Source: JACVRW01 sp963728155
Lineage (GTDB): Bacteria > Actinomycetota > Thermoleophilia > Solirubrobacterales > Thermoleophilaceae
DNA length: 64,000 bases
NCBI GenBank assembly: GCA_963728155.1
Contig: CAVSJF010000007.1
Span: 1-64,000, forward strand
Direction of reading: 5' to 3'
Shown: positions 53,604 through 62,057 of the stretch, one piece after another
How positions within the stretch are numbered: position 1 is the stretch's first letter
How the letters are laid out: every line of letters starts with the position of its first letter
The notes under the pieces: model-generated
Databases searched by the model: none
What the model saw: the letters and a program-made list of their open reading frames with translations, nothing else
Told to the model about the DNA's origin: nothing
Made by a program: the position numbers and the translations under genes

Positions 53604-55251
53604 TCAGCGGCGTACGCGCAGCGGCTGCCAGCCGGTCGACGCGCGATCGGTGTCCGCGTCGTTGACCGACACCACCGCGTAGCGGTAGTCGGCGCTGAAC
53701 GCGGGCACGAACGAGGTCGAGAAGCGTCCTTCGCGGGCTCGGACCGCGCGCGCTCCGACCTTGCGCCAGCGGCCGCGCAGACGCTGCTGGACCACGAGCG
53801 TCACGAAGCGCTTGCGCGGCGTGACCGTGCCCTTCACCCGCACGCTGCGCCCGGGCGCGCCGGACGTGGCCGGCGCGCGCAGGGCGATCACCGGGCGCAG
53901 GTGGAGGAGCAGCCGCGAAGATGTGGTCCGGCGCAGCTCGGCGCGTCCCGGGTAGCGAAGGCGCACGTAGACCCGCCGCCGCGGCCGCAGCTCGCTCGCG
54001 AAGGTCCCGTCGGGCGCCGTGATGACCACGCCGGCGGTCTTCCAGAGGCCGGTGCCGTTGGTCTGGACCTCGACCGTCTCGTTGACCAGCGGCCCGCCGT
54101 CGGGGCCGGAGAGCAATCCGGTCACGGGCACCACTTCGCCGTAGTCGACCGAGAAATCGGCCAGCGTCGCACTCAGGCGCGTGCCGAACGTCGGCAGCAG
54201 GCCGACGCCGGTGGACACGAGCGCGCGCAGCTCGGGGAGCTGCGCGTAGAGCAGCGCGCCGGGGCACGCGGTCCGTCCGGTGTCTCGGTGGCCGATCACG
54301 CGCTCCAGGGTCACGCTTCGTCCGGCCGCGTACTTCGTCGCCGGCCCGCCCGAGCTACGGATCGTCACCGGCCCCGAGAGCGGCTGGCCGTGGACGCTCA
54401 GCTTCCAGCGGATGTAGTTCGCCATCGCCGAGAGCGTCTCGGGAGTCGCCCCGACGCTGGTGTGGTCGCCGATGCTGGCGATTCCCGCGGTCTCGTCGTT
54501 GAAGCCCTGGGCCTGAGCTCCCACCACCGCCTGGTCCAGACCCCCGGCGCGGCCCTCGTAGAGCACGCCGTACTTGTCGACCAGGGCGTTGTAGCCCACG
54601 TCGTTCCATCCGTTGGAGTTGCGGTGGTAGCGGCATACGGAGAGGACGATCGCCGGGCCATCCTCCGGCGCGTAGTCGTTGAGCGACACGGTGTGATGCA
54701 CGTGGACGGCCTTGACCTCGCCGTAGTCGGGCGCTTCGCGCGGGCGGCACCTGGACGCCCCCCAATCGCGCCGGCTCACGAACGCTGGCGGCGCGACCTG
54801 GGCGCTGCGCGCGGCGCGCAGCTCGGAGCGGACGTTCACGAAGTGAAGGCGCAGCCGCCTAACGGAGCCGGCTGAGCCGGTACTGCACGGCCTGCGCCGA
54901 GCCCACCCAGAGCGGGTCGGAGGCGGAGACGATCGGCTCCCCGCGGCGCCGGTCGGGGTTGTGGTCGGCGTGGGCCTCGAGCTCCTGCCAGCGGCTCCAT
55001 TCGCCGTCGGGCCGCCGAACGCGAAGGCGGATCACCGGTTCGGCGCGCCCGCGCCAGCGCAGGCCGACGAGGTTGAAGCGCCGCGGAGTCCTCAGTACCG
55101 GCGAGGGCGCTTCGGCGTCCGCGGTGTGCACGCCCCCCGAGGGAGCGGCCAGCTCGAAGTCGAAGGGCTCGTCACGGGCCTTGCCGGAGGCGAGGGCCGG
55201 CAGGGCGAGGAGGGCGCAGAGCAGCGCCGCAGCTGTCGCGAGCGGCCTCAC
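53604..55251 (-). CDS. Secreted PGRP/amidase_2-type N-acetylmuramoyl-L-alanine amidase
   Basis: About 548 residues. Signal peptide RPLATAAALLCALLALPALA, a beta-rich domain (VGLRWRGRAEPVIRLRVRRP, EWSRWQELEAHAD), then the PGRP domain: FVSRRDWGAS, VKAVHVHHTVSLNDY (zinc His), HRNSNGWNDVGYNALVDKYG, YEGRAGGLD, VIGHRDTGRTACPGALLY (zinc His, Cys-substituted loop). The C-terminal part is two Ig-like beta domains. An extra T near 54866 makes a false stop between the first two domains. GTG at 55249-55251. Likely remodels wall peptidoglycan. Confidence 0.88.
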
Positions 55252-55339
55252 GTCGATTCCAACACGGTGGCAGCACCGCAGTTTCGGGCGTGCAAGATCC
55301 AGTGCACGCGGCGGGAGCCGGGCGCTCTGCGCCGCGGGA

Positions 55340-56059
55340 CTACGGCACGGGCTCGGGCCCGTTGGAGCGATGCTCGTCGCGAAACGCGCGCAGCGCGTCG
55401 ACGACCTCGGGGCTCCAGCGGTCACAGCTGAGCGTGCGGCCGGTGCCGCCGGGCAGCGGATCGCGGTTCCAGGCGGTGGCCTCCACCACGCCCGGCATGG
55501 TCTTGCGCTGGACGAGGAGGGTCTGGAAGCCGTCGTCCTCGTCGAAGAGCGCCCGGATCGTGGCGCGGGCGTCCACCGAGACGCTCGGCTTGACCCAGAT
55601 GATCACCCGGCCGTGCTCGAGCGAGTGGACGAGCGCCTCGTCGGGTGGCGGGGCGCCGCCGTAGACACCGTCCTCGGCGGGGATCTCGTAGTGGCGTCCG
55701 GTGGTGGGCGGGTTGGTCTTGTAGTTGATCTTCTCGCTGAGGTCTGTGGTGTGAGTGGCCACCCCGCTGCCCTTCGAGCTGTCGAGCTCGCATCCCGCGG
55801 CGCTCACCGCCTCGTCGAGATCGAACACCTTCTGCCCGGGCACGTCGCCGCCCTCCGGGAAGAACCCTCCCCCGCCGTCGCCACCACTGTCGCCCCCGCC
55901 GCCCACCAGCAGGAATACGACGACGATGGCGGCCAGCACGAGAACGCCCGCGGCGCCGAAGCCCACCAGGCGCTTGCGCTGCTGCTCGGCGCGCGCCTGG
56001 GCCTCGCGCTCCTCGCGCTGGCGGCGCAGAGCCTCCTTCTCTCCCTTGCGATGAGCCAT
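55340..56059 (-). CDS. DUF3105 family membrane protein
   Basis: 239 residues. A Lys/Arg/Glu-rich cytoplasmic start (EALRRQREEREAQARAEQQR), one helix (GVLVLAAIVVVFLLVGG), a Gly/Asp linker and an outer DUF3105 domain (NPPTTGRHYEIPAEDGVYGG, ALVHSLEHGRVIIWVKPSVS, VVEATAWNRD, two Cys). DUF3105 is an actinobacterial family of unknown function. ATG at 56057-56059. Clean frame. Confidence 0.86.
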   Translation of the reverse strand: MAHRKGEKEALRRQREEREAQARAEQQRKRLVGFGAAGVLVLAAIVVVFLLVGGGGDSGGDGGGGFFPEGGDVPGQKVFDLDEAVSAAGCELDSSKGSGVATHTTDLSEKINYKTNPPTTGRHYEIPAEDGVYGGAPPPDEALVHSLEHGRVIIWVKPSVSVDARATIRALFDEDDGFQTLLVQRKTMPGVVEATAWNRDPLPGGTGRTLSCDRWSPEVVDALRAFRDEHRSNGPEPVP

Positions 56060-56127
56060 CCGGAAAAACCTTAGCTGCGGGTCGCCACTAGTCTTGCTTG
56101 GGTGACTGCAGGGGAGGGTGGTGAGGC

Positions 56128-56442
56128 GTGAAGGACGTTGTGGAGGACGTGCGGGCCTGGACCGCGCGTGGTGATCGGGTGGCGATTGCGACGGTGGTGG
56201 GCGTCAAGCGCTCCGCTCCGCGACCCCCCGGGGCCAAGATGGCCGTGAACGAGCACGGAGAGGTCTCGGGCGCGGTGTCCGGCGGGTGCGTCGAGGGTGC
56301 CGTCGTCGAGGAGGCCGCGGGGGTGTTGCGCGATCGCCGCGCGCGCTTGCTGCACTTCGGCATCGCCGATTCCGAGGCCTGGGACGTTGGACTGCCCTGC
56401 GGCGGGGAGATCGACGTGTTCGTGGAGGAATACACGGCTTGA
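56128..56442 (+). CDS. XdhC/CoxI N-terminal-domain protein
   Basis: 104 residues, the XdhC_CoxI domain alone: VEDVRAWTARGDRVAIATVV, KRSAPRPPGAKMAVNEHGEV, GAVSGGCVEGAVVEEA, PCGGEIDVFVEE. The family matures the molybdenum cofactor for xanthine dehydrogenase/CO dehydrogenase-type enzymes. GTG at 56128 after GGGGAGGG. The stop overlaps the next gene's TTG (TTGA). The split into two ORFs is clean, with no indel signs, so it looks natural. Confidence 0.85.
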   Translation: MKDVVEDVRAWTARGDRVAIATVVGVKRSAPRPPGAKMAVNEHGEVSGAVSGGCVEGAVVEEAAGVLRDRRARLLHFGIADSEAWDVGLPCGGEIDVFVEEYTA

Positions 56443-57203
56443 GCGTCTTCTCGGAGTTTGCTGCGGCCGCCGAGGCTGACGGGCGCGCCGCGCTTGTGTC
56501 GATCATCGAGGGCGGGGACACGGCGGCCAAGCTGCTGCTGCGCGCCGACGGCTCGACGGCCGGGGGCCTGGGTGACGCTCAGCTCGACAGCGCGGCGCTG
56601 ACCGCGGCTGACGAGCTGATGTGGGCCGAGCGGTCGGAGCGCCGTGAGGTGGGCGACGTGACGCTGTTCGTGGACGTGACCGCCCCGGCGCCGCGCCTGG
56701 TGATCTTCGGGGCCGTCGACTACTCGGCGGCGCTCGCGCGTCTCGCGCGCGCCGCCGGCTGGCGCCCCTTCGTGTGCGACCCCCGCTCGCAGTTCGCCAC
56801 CAACGGGCGGTTTCCCGACGCCGAGGAGGTGGTCGCCGCCTGGCCGGCCGAGGCCTTTGAGCGCATCGGCGCCATCGATCGTGCCACCTACATCGCGGTG
56901 CTCACTCACGACCCCAAGCTCGACGACGCGGCTCTGCAGATCGCACTGCAGTCGGAGGCGCCCTACGTCGGCGCGATGGGCAGCCGCCGCGCCCAGGCGG
57001 CGCGCCGCGAGCGCCTTCTGGCCGCGGGCCTCGAGGAGGAGATGCTGGAGCGGATCGCCGCGCCGATCGGGCTGGACCTGGGAGCGCTGACCCCGGAGGA
57101 GACCGCGCTGTCGATCATGGCCGAGGTGGTGGCCGTCCGCCACGGGCGCGACGGCGGGCGGCTGTCGCGGTCGGCCGGGCGCATTCATGAGGTGGGCGTG
57201 TGA
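56439..57203 (+). CDS. XdhC Rossmann-domain protein
   Basis: 254 residues, second half of the XdhC system. LVSIIEGGDTAAKLLLRADG, VTLFVDVTAPAPRLVIFGAV (dinucleotide fold, usual GAGH here GAVD), GWRPFVCDPRSQFATNGRFP, YIAVLTHDPKLDDAALQIAL, YVGAMGSRRAQAARRERLL, PIGLDLGALTPEETALSIMA. Works with the preceding protein and MocA in molybdenum cofactor sulfuration/insertion. No molybdenum hydroxylase lies in the window. Confidence 0.87.
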   Translation: MSVFSEFAAAAEADGRAALVSIIEGGDTAAKLLLRADGSTAGGLGDAQLDSAALTAADELMWAERSERREVGDVTLFVDVTAPAPRLVIFGAVDYSAALARLARAAGWRPFVCDPRSQFATNGRFPDAEEVVAAWPAEAFERIGAIDRATYIAVLTHDPKLDDAALQIALQSEAPYVGAMGSRRAQAARRERLLAAGLEEEMLERIAAPIGLDLGALTPEETALSIMAEVVAVRHGRDGGRLSRSAGRIHEVGV

Positions 57204-57781
57204 TCGGCGGGCTCGTGCTCGCGGCCGGCAAGGGCAGCCGCTTCGGGGGCTCCAAGCAGCTGGCCGATCTCGACGGCCGCCCGCTGCTCGAGCACTCGAT
57301 CCAGGCCATGACCGCCTCGCCGGTCGGCCGGGTGGTGGTGGTGCTCGGCGCCGCCGCCGAAAGCGTGCTCGCCCGCGTCGACTTCCACGGCGCCGAGCCG
57401 ATCGTGACCGACCGCTGGGAAGAGGGCCAGTCGGCGTCGCTCGCCTGCGGCCTGGCCGAGCTGTCGGAGTGCGAGGCGGTGGTGGTGACCCTAGGTGACC
57501 TTCCGCGTCTCTCGACCGACGCCATCCGGAGGGTGATCGCCGCGCGCGGCGACGACGCCGAGGCGATTCGCGCCACCTACGCGGGCGCGCCCGGCCACCC
57601 CGTCCTGCTGGAGCGCGAGCTCTTCGAGCGCCTGCGCGACGTTTCCGGCGACCACGGGGCGCGCAACCTGCTGCTCAGCGTCAACTCGCGCGACGTCGCC
57701 TGCGACGACCTGGGCGGGGGTGAGGACGTCGACACCCCGGCTCAGCTCGACGCCCTTCGCGCCGGAGGGCCGGTCGCCTAG
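57200..57781 (+). CDS. MocA/MobA-like nucleotidyltransferase
   Basis: 193 residues. GLVLAAGKGSRFGGSKQLAD is the NTP-transferase loop, then RPLLEHSIQAM, GQSASLACGLAEL, VVTLGDLPRLSTDAI, APGHPVLLERELFERL, GDHGARNLL and DVDTPAQLDAL. MocA-type enzymes make molybdopterin cytosine dinucleotide, which fits the XdhC neighbours. GTG at 57200 overlaps the XdhC stop. The stop shares CTAG with the convergent transporter. Confidence 0.87.
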   Translation: MIGGLVLAAGKGSRFGGSKQLADLDGRPLLEHSIQAMTASPVGRVVVVLGAAAESVLARVDFHGAEPIVTDRWEEGQSASLACGLAELSECEAVVVTLGDLPRLSTDAIRRVIAARGDDAEAIRATYAGAPGHPVLLERELFERLRDVSGDHGARNLLLSVNSRDVACDDLGGGEDVDTPAQLDALRAGGPVA

Positions 57782-58683
57782 CCCGGCTTGGCCCGGCTCG
57801 TCATGTACGCGCCGGCCAGCACCAGGGCGGTGCCGAGCAGGGCGGCGGGGTGGATGTCCTCGCCGTTGAGCGACGCTCCGAGCAGGATGGCCACCACGGG
57901 GACGAAGTAGAGGGCCACCGACGCGCGGGGCGCGCCCACCCGCCCGATCAGGGCGGTGAACCAGAAGAAGGCGAGCGCGGTGCTGGCGGCGCCGAGGACG
58001 GCCACGGCGAGCACGCTCGACCAGGCCAGCTCGGAGCTCGCGAGGCCCACGGCCGCCACTGGCGCCAACACCACCGCGGCGACCAGCTGGGAGCGCCAGA
58101 TCACCGCGAGGGCGTGATTTCGCGTCTGCAGCCGGGCCAGCAGGTTGAACGAGAACCCGTAGAGCACCGTGGCGAGAAACACCAGCCCCACGCCGGCCGC
58201 GTTGGAGCCTCCGTCCACCGACGGAAAGCTCACCGCCACCACGCCCAGGAAGCCCACGACCAGGCCGGCGCCCTGGAGGCGCGAGGGCAGCTGCTTGACG
58301 AGGAAGGCGGCCACCAGGGCGGTGCACAGGGGCGTGGCCGCGTTGATCATTCCGGCCAGGGACGAGTCGATCCACTGCTGGGCGGTGGCGAAGAGCAGGA
58401 AGGGCACCGCCAGCCAGATCAAGCCCAGCAGCGCGATGCTCGGCAGGTCGGACCGCTCCACGGGCTGCCGCGCGGCCGAGAAGAGTCCGAGGGTCGCGGC
58501 GCCGAAGGCGATGCGCCCGAAGGCGACGAGCGCCGGCGCCAGGTGCTCCAGCCCGAGGTCGATCAGCAGGAACGAGGGCCCCCATGTGCACACGGTGCCG
58601 GCCAGCATGAGCCAGTCGCGCGTGGCGAAGCCGACGTGGCTCGCCTGCTCGGGTGAGACGCTCGCTGGCTGCGCGACGGCCAC
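57778..58683 (-). CDS. EamA/DMT-superfamily transporter
   Basis: 301 residues, ten hydrophobic helices in two EamA repeats. First repeat: WLMLAGTVCTWGPSFLLIDL, GRIAFGAATLGLFS, INAATPLCTALVAAFLVKQL. Second repeat: GLVFLATVLYGFSFNLLARL, AFFWFTALIGRVGAPRASVA, ALYFVPVVAILLG. Exports metabolites or amino acids; substrate unknown. GTG at 58681-58683 overlaps the MocR stop, so regulator and transporter are co-transcribed. Confidence 0.88.
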   Translation of the reverse strand: MAVAQPASVSPEQASHVGFATRDWLMLAGTVCTWGPSFLLIDLGLEHLAPALVAFGRIAFGAATLGLFSAARQPVERSDLPSIALLGLIWLAVPFLLFATAQQWIDSSLAGMINAATPLCTALVAAFLVKQLPSRLQGAGLVVGFLGVVAVSFPSVDGGSNAAGVGLVFLATVLYGFSFNLLARLQTRNHALAVIWRSQLVAAVVLAPVAAVGLASSELAWSSVLAVAVLGAASTALAFFWFTALIGRVGAPRASVALYFVPVVAILLGASLNGEDIHPAALLGTALVLAGAYMTSRAKPG

Positions 58684-60182
58684 TAGGACATGGGCGCGGC
58701 GACGGCGTGGCGGTCGCGGCGCCTGACCTCGCGTATGGCGCGGGCGAGACGGCGCACGCCTTCGTCGAGCTGCTCCGGGTCGGCCAGCGAGAAGGAGAGG
58801 CGCAGCGAGGTCTGCGAGCGCCGCTCAGCGGTGACCGCGCCACCGGGTGTGAAGGCCACTCCGTGGCGGGCGGCCTCGCTGAACAGCGCGCGCTCGTCGA
58901 GCGGGCGGTTGAGCGTGACCCACAGGTGGTGTCCGCCGTGAGGGGTGTCCACCCGGTACTCCCCCGGCATGTGCCGCGCGAGCGCGGCGAGCAGCGCGTC
59001 CCGGCGCTCGCGGTAGAAGGGCATCGTGCGCTTGACGTGACGATCGTACGCGCCGGTGGCCAGCCAGCGGGCGGCGATGTACTGGATGAGCGTGGGCGAG
59101 TGGAAGTCGGCCTCGAGCTTGAGCATGGCCAGGCGGTCGAGCACCGGTCCACGTGCCGCGACCCAGCCCGAGCGCAGGCCGCCGCCCACCACCTTGGACA
59201 GCGAGTTGGCATAGAGCACGTGCGCCGGCGCCAGCTCGCGCAGAGAGCGAACGACGGGGCCCTCGAAGCGCATGTCGGCGTACACCCGGTCCTCGAGGAT
59301 GAAGAAGTTGCGCTCGACGGCCAGTTCGGCCAGCCGCCTGCGCCGCTCTTCGGAGAGGTTGCTGCCGGTGGGGTTCTGGCAGGCGGTCTGCAGGCCCACG
59401 AGCTTGACCTCGTGGCGCGCCAGCAGCCGCTCGAGGCCGTCGACGTCGAAGCCGTCCTCGTCCACCGGCACGCCGATCACCCGGGCGCCGGTTCCTCGCA
59501 TCGCGGTCATCATTCCGATGAAGGTCGGCGACTCGATCACCGCCACGTCGCCGGGCTCGAGCGTCGCCCGGGCCACCAGGGCGATCGCCTGCTGCGCTCC
59601 GGAGGTGACCACGATCTCGTCGGCATCCTCGGCGTAGCCGTACTTGCGCCCGCGCGCGGCGATCTGCTCGCGCAGCTCGAACAATCCCTGAGGGTTGAGG
59701 TAGGCGAGCGCCCGATCGCCCTCCTCGGCGAACACCTCGGCAGTCACGCGCGCCAGCTCCTCGGTGGGGTACATGCTCGGCGCGGCCCATCCCACTGCCA
59801 GCGAGATCACGTCCTCCTGCACGGCGAGCGAGAAGGTGTCGGCGAGAACCTGCTCGGAGTACGACACGTCCTGCTGAGGGAGGGCGTAGACCTGCCAGTC
59901 GTCGCCCTGGAACGTGCTGCTGGCCGGCGCGAGCGTGCGCACGAAGGTGCCGCGGCCGACCTGGGCGGTTACGTAGCCGAGCTCGGCAAGCTTGCGATAG
60001 ACGCGGGCGGCCGTTAGGTGGTTCACCCCGGCTTGCGCCGCGAGCTCGCGGGTGGGTGGGAGTTTGCTGTCCGGCTCGAGGTCCCCCTCCTCGATGGCGG
60101 CCTCAAAGCGATCGATGAGCTGCTGCGTGATCGACAGGTTGCCCTCCCGATCCAGATCCGACAAGTCTACTTTGTATGACAT
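58683..60182 (-). CDS. MocR-family regulator (GntR wHTH + aminotransferase fold)
   Basis: 499 residues. N-terminal winged helix (ITQQLIDRFEAAIEEGDLEP, LPPTRELAAQAGVNHLTAAR, LGYVTAQVGRGTFV). Type I aminotransferase fold follows: AYLNPQGLFELREQIAARGR, VVTSGAQQAIALVARA, TACQNPTGSNLSEERRRRL, and the PLP-Lys motif ANSLSKVVGGGLRSGWVA. MocR proteins usually sense PLP or an amino compound and control the adjacent gene, here EamA. ATG at 60180-60182. Direct repeats that could be its operator lie just upstream. Confidence 0.9.
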   Translation of the reverse strand: MSYKVDLSDLDREGNLSITQQLIDRFEAAIEEGDLEPDSKLPPTRELAAQAGVNHLTAARVYRKLAELGYVTAQVGRGTFVRTLAPASSTFQGDDWQVYALPQQDVSYSEQVLADTFSLAVQEDVISLAVGWAAPSMYPTEELARVTAEVFAEEGDRALAYLNPQGLFELREQIAARGRKYGYAEDADEIVVTSGAQQAIALVARATLEPGDVAVIESPTFIGMMTAMRGTGARVIGVPVDEDGFDVDGLERLLARHEVKLVGLQTACQNPTGSNLSEERRRRLAELAVERNFFILEDRVYADMRFEGPVVRSLRELAPAHVLYANSLSKVVGGGLRSGWVAARGPVLDRLAMLKLEADFHSPTLIQYIAARWLATGAYDRHVKRTMPFYRERRDALLAALARHMPGEYRVDTPHGGHHLWVTLNRPLDERALFSEAARHGVAFTPGGAVTAERRSQTSLRLSFSLADPEQLDEGVRRLARAIREVRRRDRHAVAAPMS

Positions 60183-60203
60183 TGGATGCCCTCCAAGGCG
60201 TCG

Positions 60204-60229
60204 TACACTACCAGTACACCGTCATACAC
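60204..60229. promoter_or_regulatory. Three phased TACAC direct repeats, candidate MocR operator
   Basis: TACAC at 60204-60208, 60215-60219 and 60225-60229, spaced 11 and 10 bases, one helical turn each. They sit between the divergent MocR gene (start 60182) and the small gene at 60249. MocR regulators commonly bind direct repeats in their own promoter region, so autoregulation is likely; inferred. Confidence 0.62.
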
Positions 60230-60248
60230 ACAATCATTTGGAGACTCC

Positions 60249-60560
60249 ATGACCAACATCACCGTCCGCGCCGCCGTTTCTGCCGACCACGCCGATCTGG
60301 TGCGTCTCGCTGCTCTGGACAGCGCGAGTCCACCGCGCGGGCCGGCTCTGGTGGCCCTGGCCGATTCGCGCATGCTGGCGGCGCTGCCGCTCGGCGCCGG
60401 CAGGCCGATCGCCGACCCGTTCCAGCCGACCGCGGAAGCCGTGGCTCTGCTCGAGTTGCGGGCCCGGCAGCTCGCCGAGCGCCACACCGAGCGGCGAGGC
60501 CTGGGCGACCGCCTGCGCTCGCTGGTTCGCTCGCCGCTTGACGCGCGCCGGACCGCTTAG
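60249..60560 (+). CDS. Small conserved-looking protein, GNAT-fragment-like
   Basis: 103 residues from ATG at 60249 with TTTGGAGA upstream. VRAAVSADHADLVRLAALDS, RGPALVALADSRMLAALPLG, RPIADPFQPTAEAVALLELR. This layout recurs in actinobacterial proteins that look like the first half of a GNAT acetyltransferase, without the acetyl-CoA loop, so I do not call it an enzyme. It is divergent from the MocR gene and shares the TACAC region. Confidence 0.65.
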   Translation: MTNITVRAAVSADHADLVRLAALDSASPPRGPALVALADSRMLAALPLGAGRPIADPFQPTAEAVALLELRARQLAERHTERRGLGDRLRSLVRSPLDARRTA

Positions 60561-60565
60561 GGAGG

Positions 60566-60994
60566 ATGCGGGCCACAGTGCCCGCTTCCTCACCTGAGCC
60601 CGTCGAGACCTACATCGCCTCGCTTCCGGACGGGCGCCGGGAGATCGTCGAACGCATCCACGAGGTCGTGACCGAGGCGGTACCTGAGCTCGAGGTCCGG
60701 ATGTGGAAGAGCTTCATCGGCTACGGCAGCTACCACTACGTCTATGCAAGCGGGCGCGAGGGCGACTGGTTCCCGATCGGGCTCACCAACAACAAGGGCT
60801 ACGTCTCGCTCTACCTGTGTGCGGGCGACGAGCAGGGCTACCTGGCTGAGAGCAACGCCGACCGCCTTGGCAAGGTCAGCGTGGGCAAGAGCTGCATCCG
60901 GGTGAAGCGCCTCGAGGACGTCGATCTCGGGGTGGTGGCCGAGCTGTCCCGGCGCGCGGCTGATTTGGTGGAGAGCGGCAAGTTCGCGATGTAG
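60566..60994 (+). CDS. DUF1801 (YdhG/IraA-like) protein
   Basis: 142 residues. VETYIASLPDGRREIVERIH, VPELEVRMWKSFIGYGSYHY, GDWFPIGLTNNKGYVSLYLC, LGKVSVGKSCIRVKRLEDVD. A compact alpha/beta family often annotated as iron-chaperone-like, function unsettled. ATG at 60566 after GGGAGG, five bases past the previous stop, so probably one transcript with it. Confidence 0.84.
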   Translation: MRATVPASSPEPVETYIASLPDGRREIVERIHEVVTEAVPELEVRMWKSFIGYGSYHYVYASGREGDWFPIGLTNNKGYVSLYLCAGDEQGYLAESNADRLGKVSVGKSCIRVKRLEDVDLGVVAELSRRAADLVESGKFAM

Positions 60995-61016
60995 GGCCGG
61001 TGGGGCCCGCCGCCGG

Positions 61017-62057
61017 TCAAGCGTGCATCGCCGCCAGCCCCTCCGCCTCGGCCCGCACCTCGTCGCGCGCGTCCCGCCCGAGCCGCCCAAAGGGCTCCAG
61101 AGTCACCTTCCCCTTCTCGTAGCGCCAGCCGCCTGCCACCTGACCATCCACGGTGAACGTGGGGACCGATTGCGGCGTCTTGGTGCTGAACGCCTTGCTC
61201 CGGTGCTCCTCAAGAAGGATCTGCGTGCGTCGGGCGTGGACGAGAAGCGTTGCGTCCCAGGTGGGCAGGAAGCGGACCGGCGCGGGCGTGTCCGCGGCGG
61301 GCAGGGGCGCTCGTGGCAGATCGACCAGCAGGCCACCCTTCTCGTCGCGAAACCGGCGCAGGTCGAGACCTTCAAGCGTTTCGTCCAACGGCCTCTGCTT
61401 CAGGCCGGCCCAGTCGGCGATCTCCTTGGGAGCGGCCGGCCCAAAGCCCTGCAGGTAGCGCCGGGCGAGCAGCTCGCGGCCCTCGCCCGCCGTGGCCGGA
61501 GTGCGCTCGATCCAGTCCTCGGCACGTGCGTAGAGATCGGCCCGGCGATGCTCCCAGGTGCCGGCCGGCGGCACGCGGACCAGGTCGAGCCACACGTTCG
61601 CGCCGTTGAAGAGTGAGGCGTCCATGCCCTCCATCAACGGCTTGCGCGCTCGCTCACCCGCCCTCAGCCGCTCGTCCACGGCGGCCGCTGCCGCCTTGAC
61701 GTCATCCTCGCTGACCGTGCCGCGGCGGTAGTCGAGGAACGCCTTCCTGCGCGGGTCGCGGATCGCTGCACAGATCGGCCAGTAGTCGGCGGCGGACACG
61801 AGGTGGATGGTCGTGCGCATCAGCGTGCCCTGAACGACCGTCCGGCGCTCGAGGGCTCGGGTCAGGCCGGCGCGCTCGAAGCCCTCCAGGCGTGACCACA
61901 ACCCGATGTACATCGACGGCGCGTACTGGGCCTGAATCCCGCCGATGCGCTCGAGGGCCTTGGGCAGCGGCACCCGCTTGCGCGCGAGCAGGAACTGGCG
62001 CTCGAGCAGCGCGCGGTTGAGCTCGAGCGGGCTGAGGACTCGCTCGGCGCCGCTCAG
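61017..62057 (-). CDS. AlkZ-like winged-helix DNA-binding protein (HTH_42 family)
   Basis: About 346 residues. LSPLELNRALLERQFLLARK, the Q-x-Q motif in GGIQAQYAPSMYIGLWSRL, GTLMRTTIHLVSAADYWPI, RYLQGFGPAAPKEIADWAGL, VRFLPTWDATLLVH, GGWRYEKGKVTLEPF. The QxQ motif is catalytic in AlkZ/YcaQ glycosylases that unhook crosslinks. The conserved N-terminus needs a start at CTG 62055-62057, overlapping the upstream TGA (CTGA); GTG at 61971-61973 would lose it. Confidence 0.82.
   Translation of the reverse strand: MSGAERVLSPLELNRALLERQFLLARKRVPLPKALERIGGIQAQYAPSMYIGLWSRLEGFERAGLTRALERRTVVQGTLMRTTIHLVSAADYWPICAAIRDPRRKAFLDYRRGTVSEDDVKAAAAAVDERLRAGERARKPLMEGMDASLFNGANVWLDLVRVPPAGTWEHRRADLYARAEDWIERTPATAGEGRELLARRYLQGFGPAAPKEIADWAGLKQRPLDETLEGLDLRRFRDEKGGLLVDLPRAPLPAADTPAPVRFLPTWDATLLVHARRTQILLEEHRSKAFSTKTPQSVPTFTVDGQVAGGWRYEKGKVTLEPFGRLGRDARDEVRAEAEGLAAMHA

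Noticed and set aside
54859..54870. Two separate genes at the amidase locus
   Set aside because: The stop between the signal-peptide domain and the PGRP domain is made by a single extra T. Removing it restores one ordinary secreted amidase.
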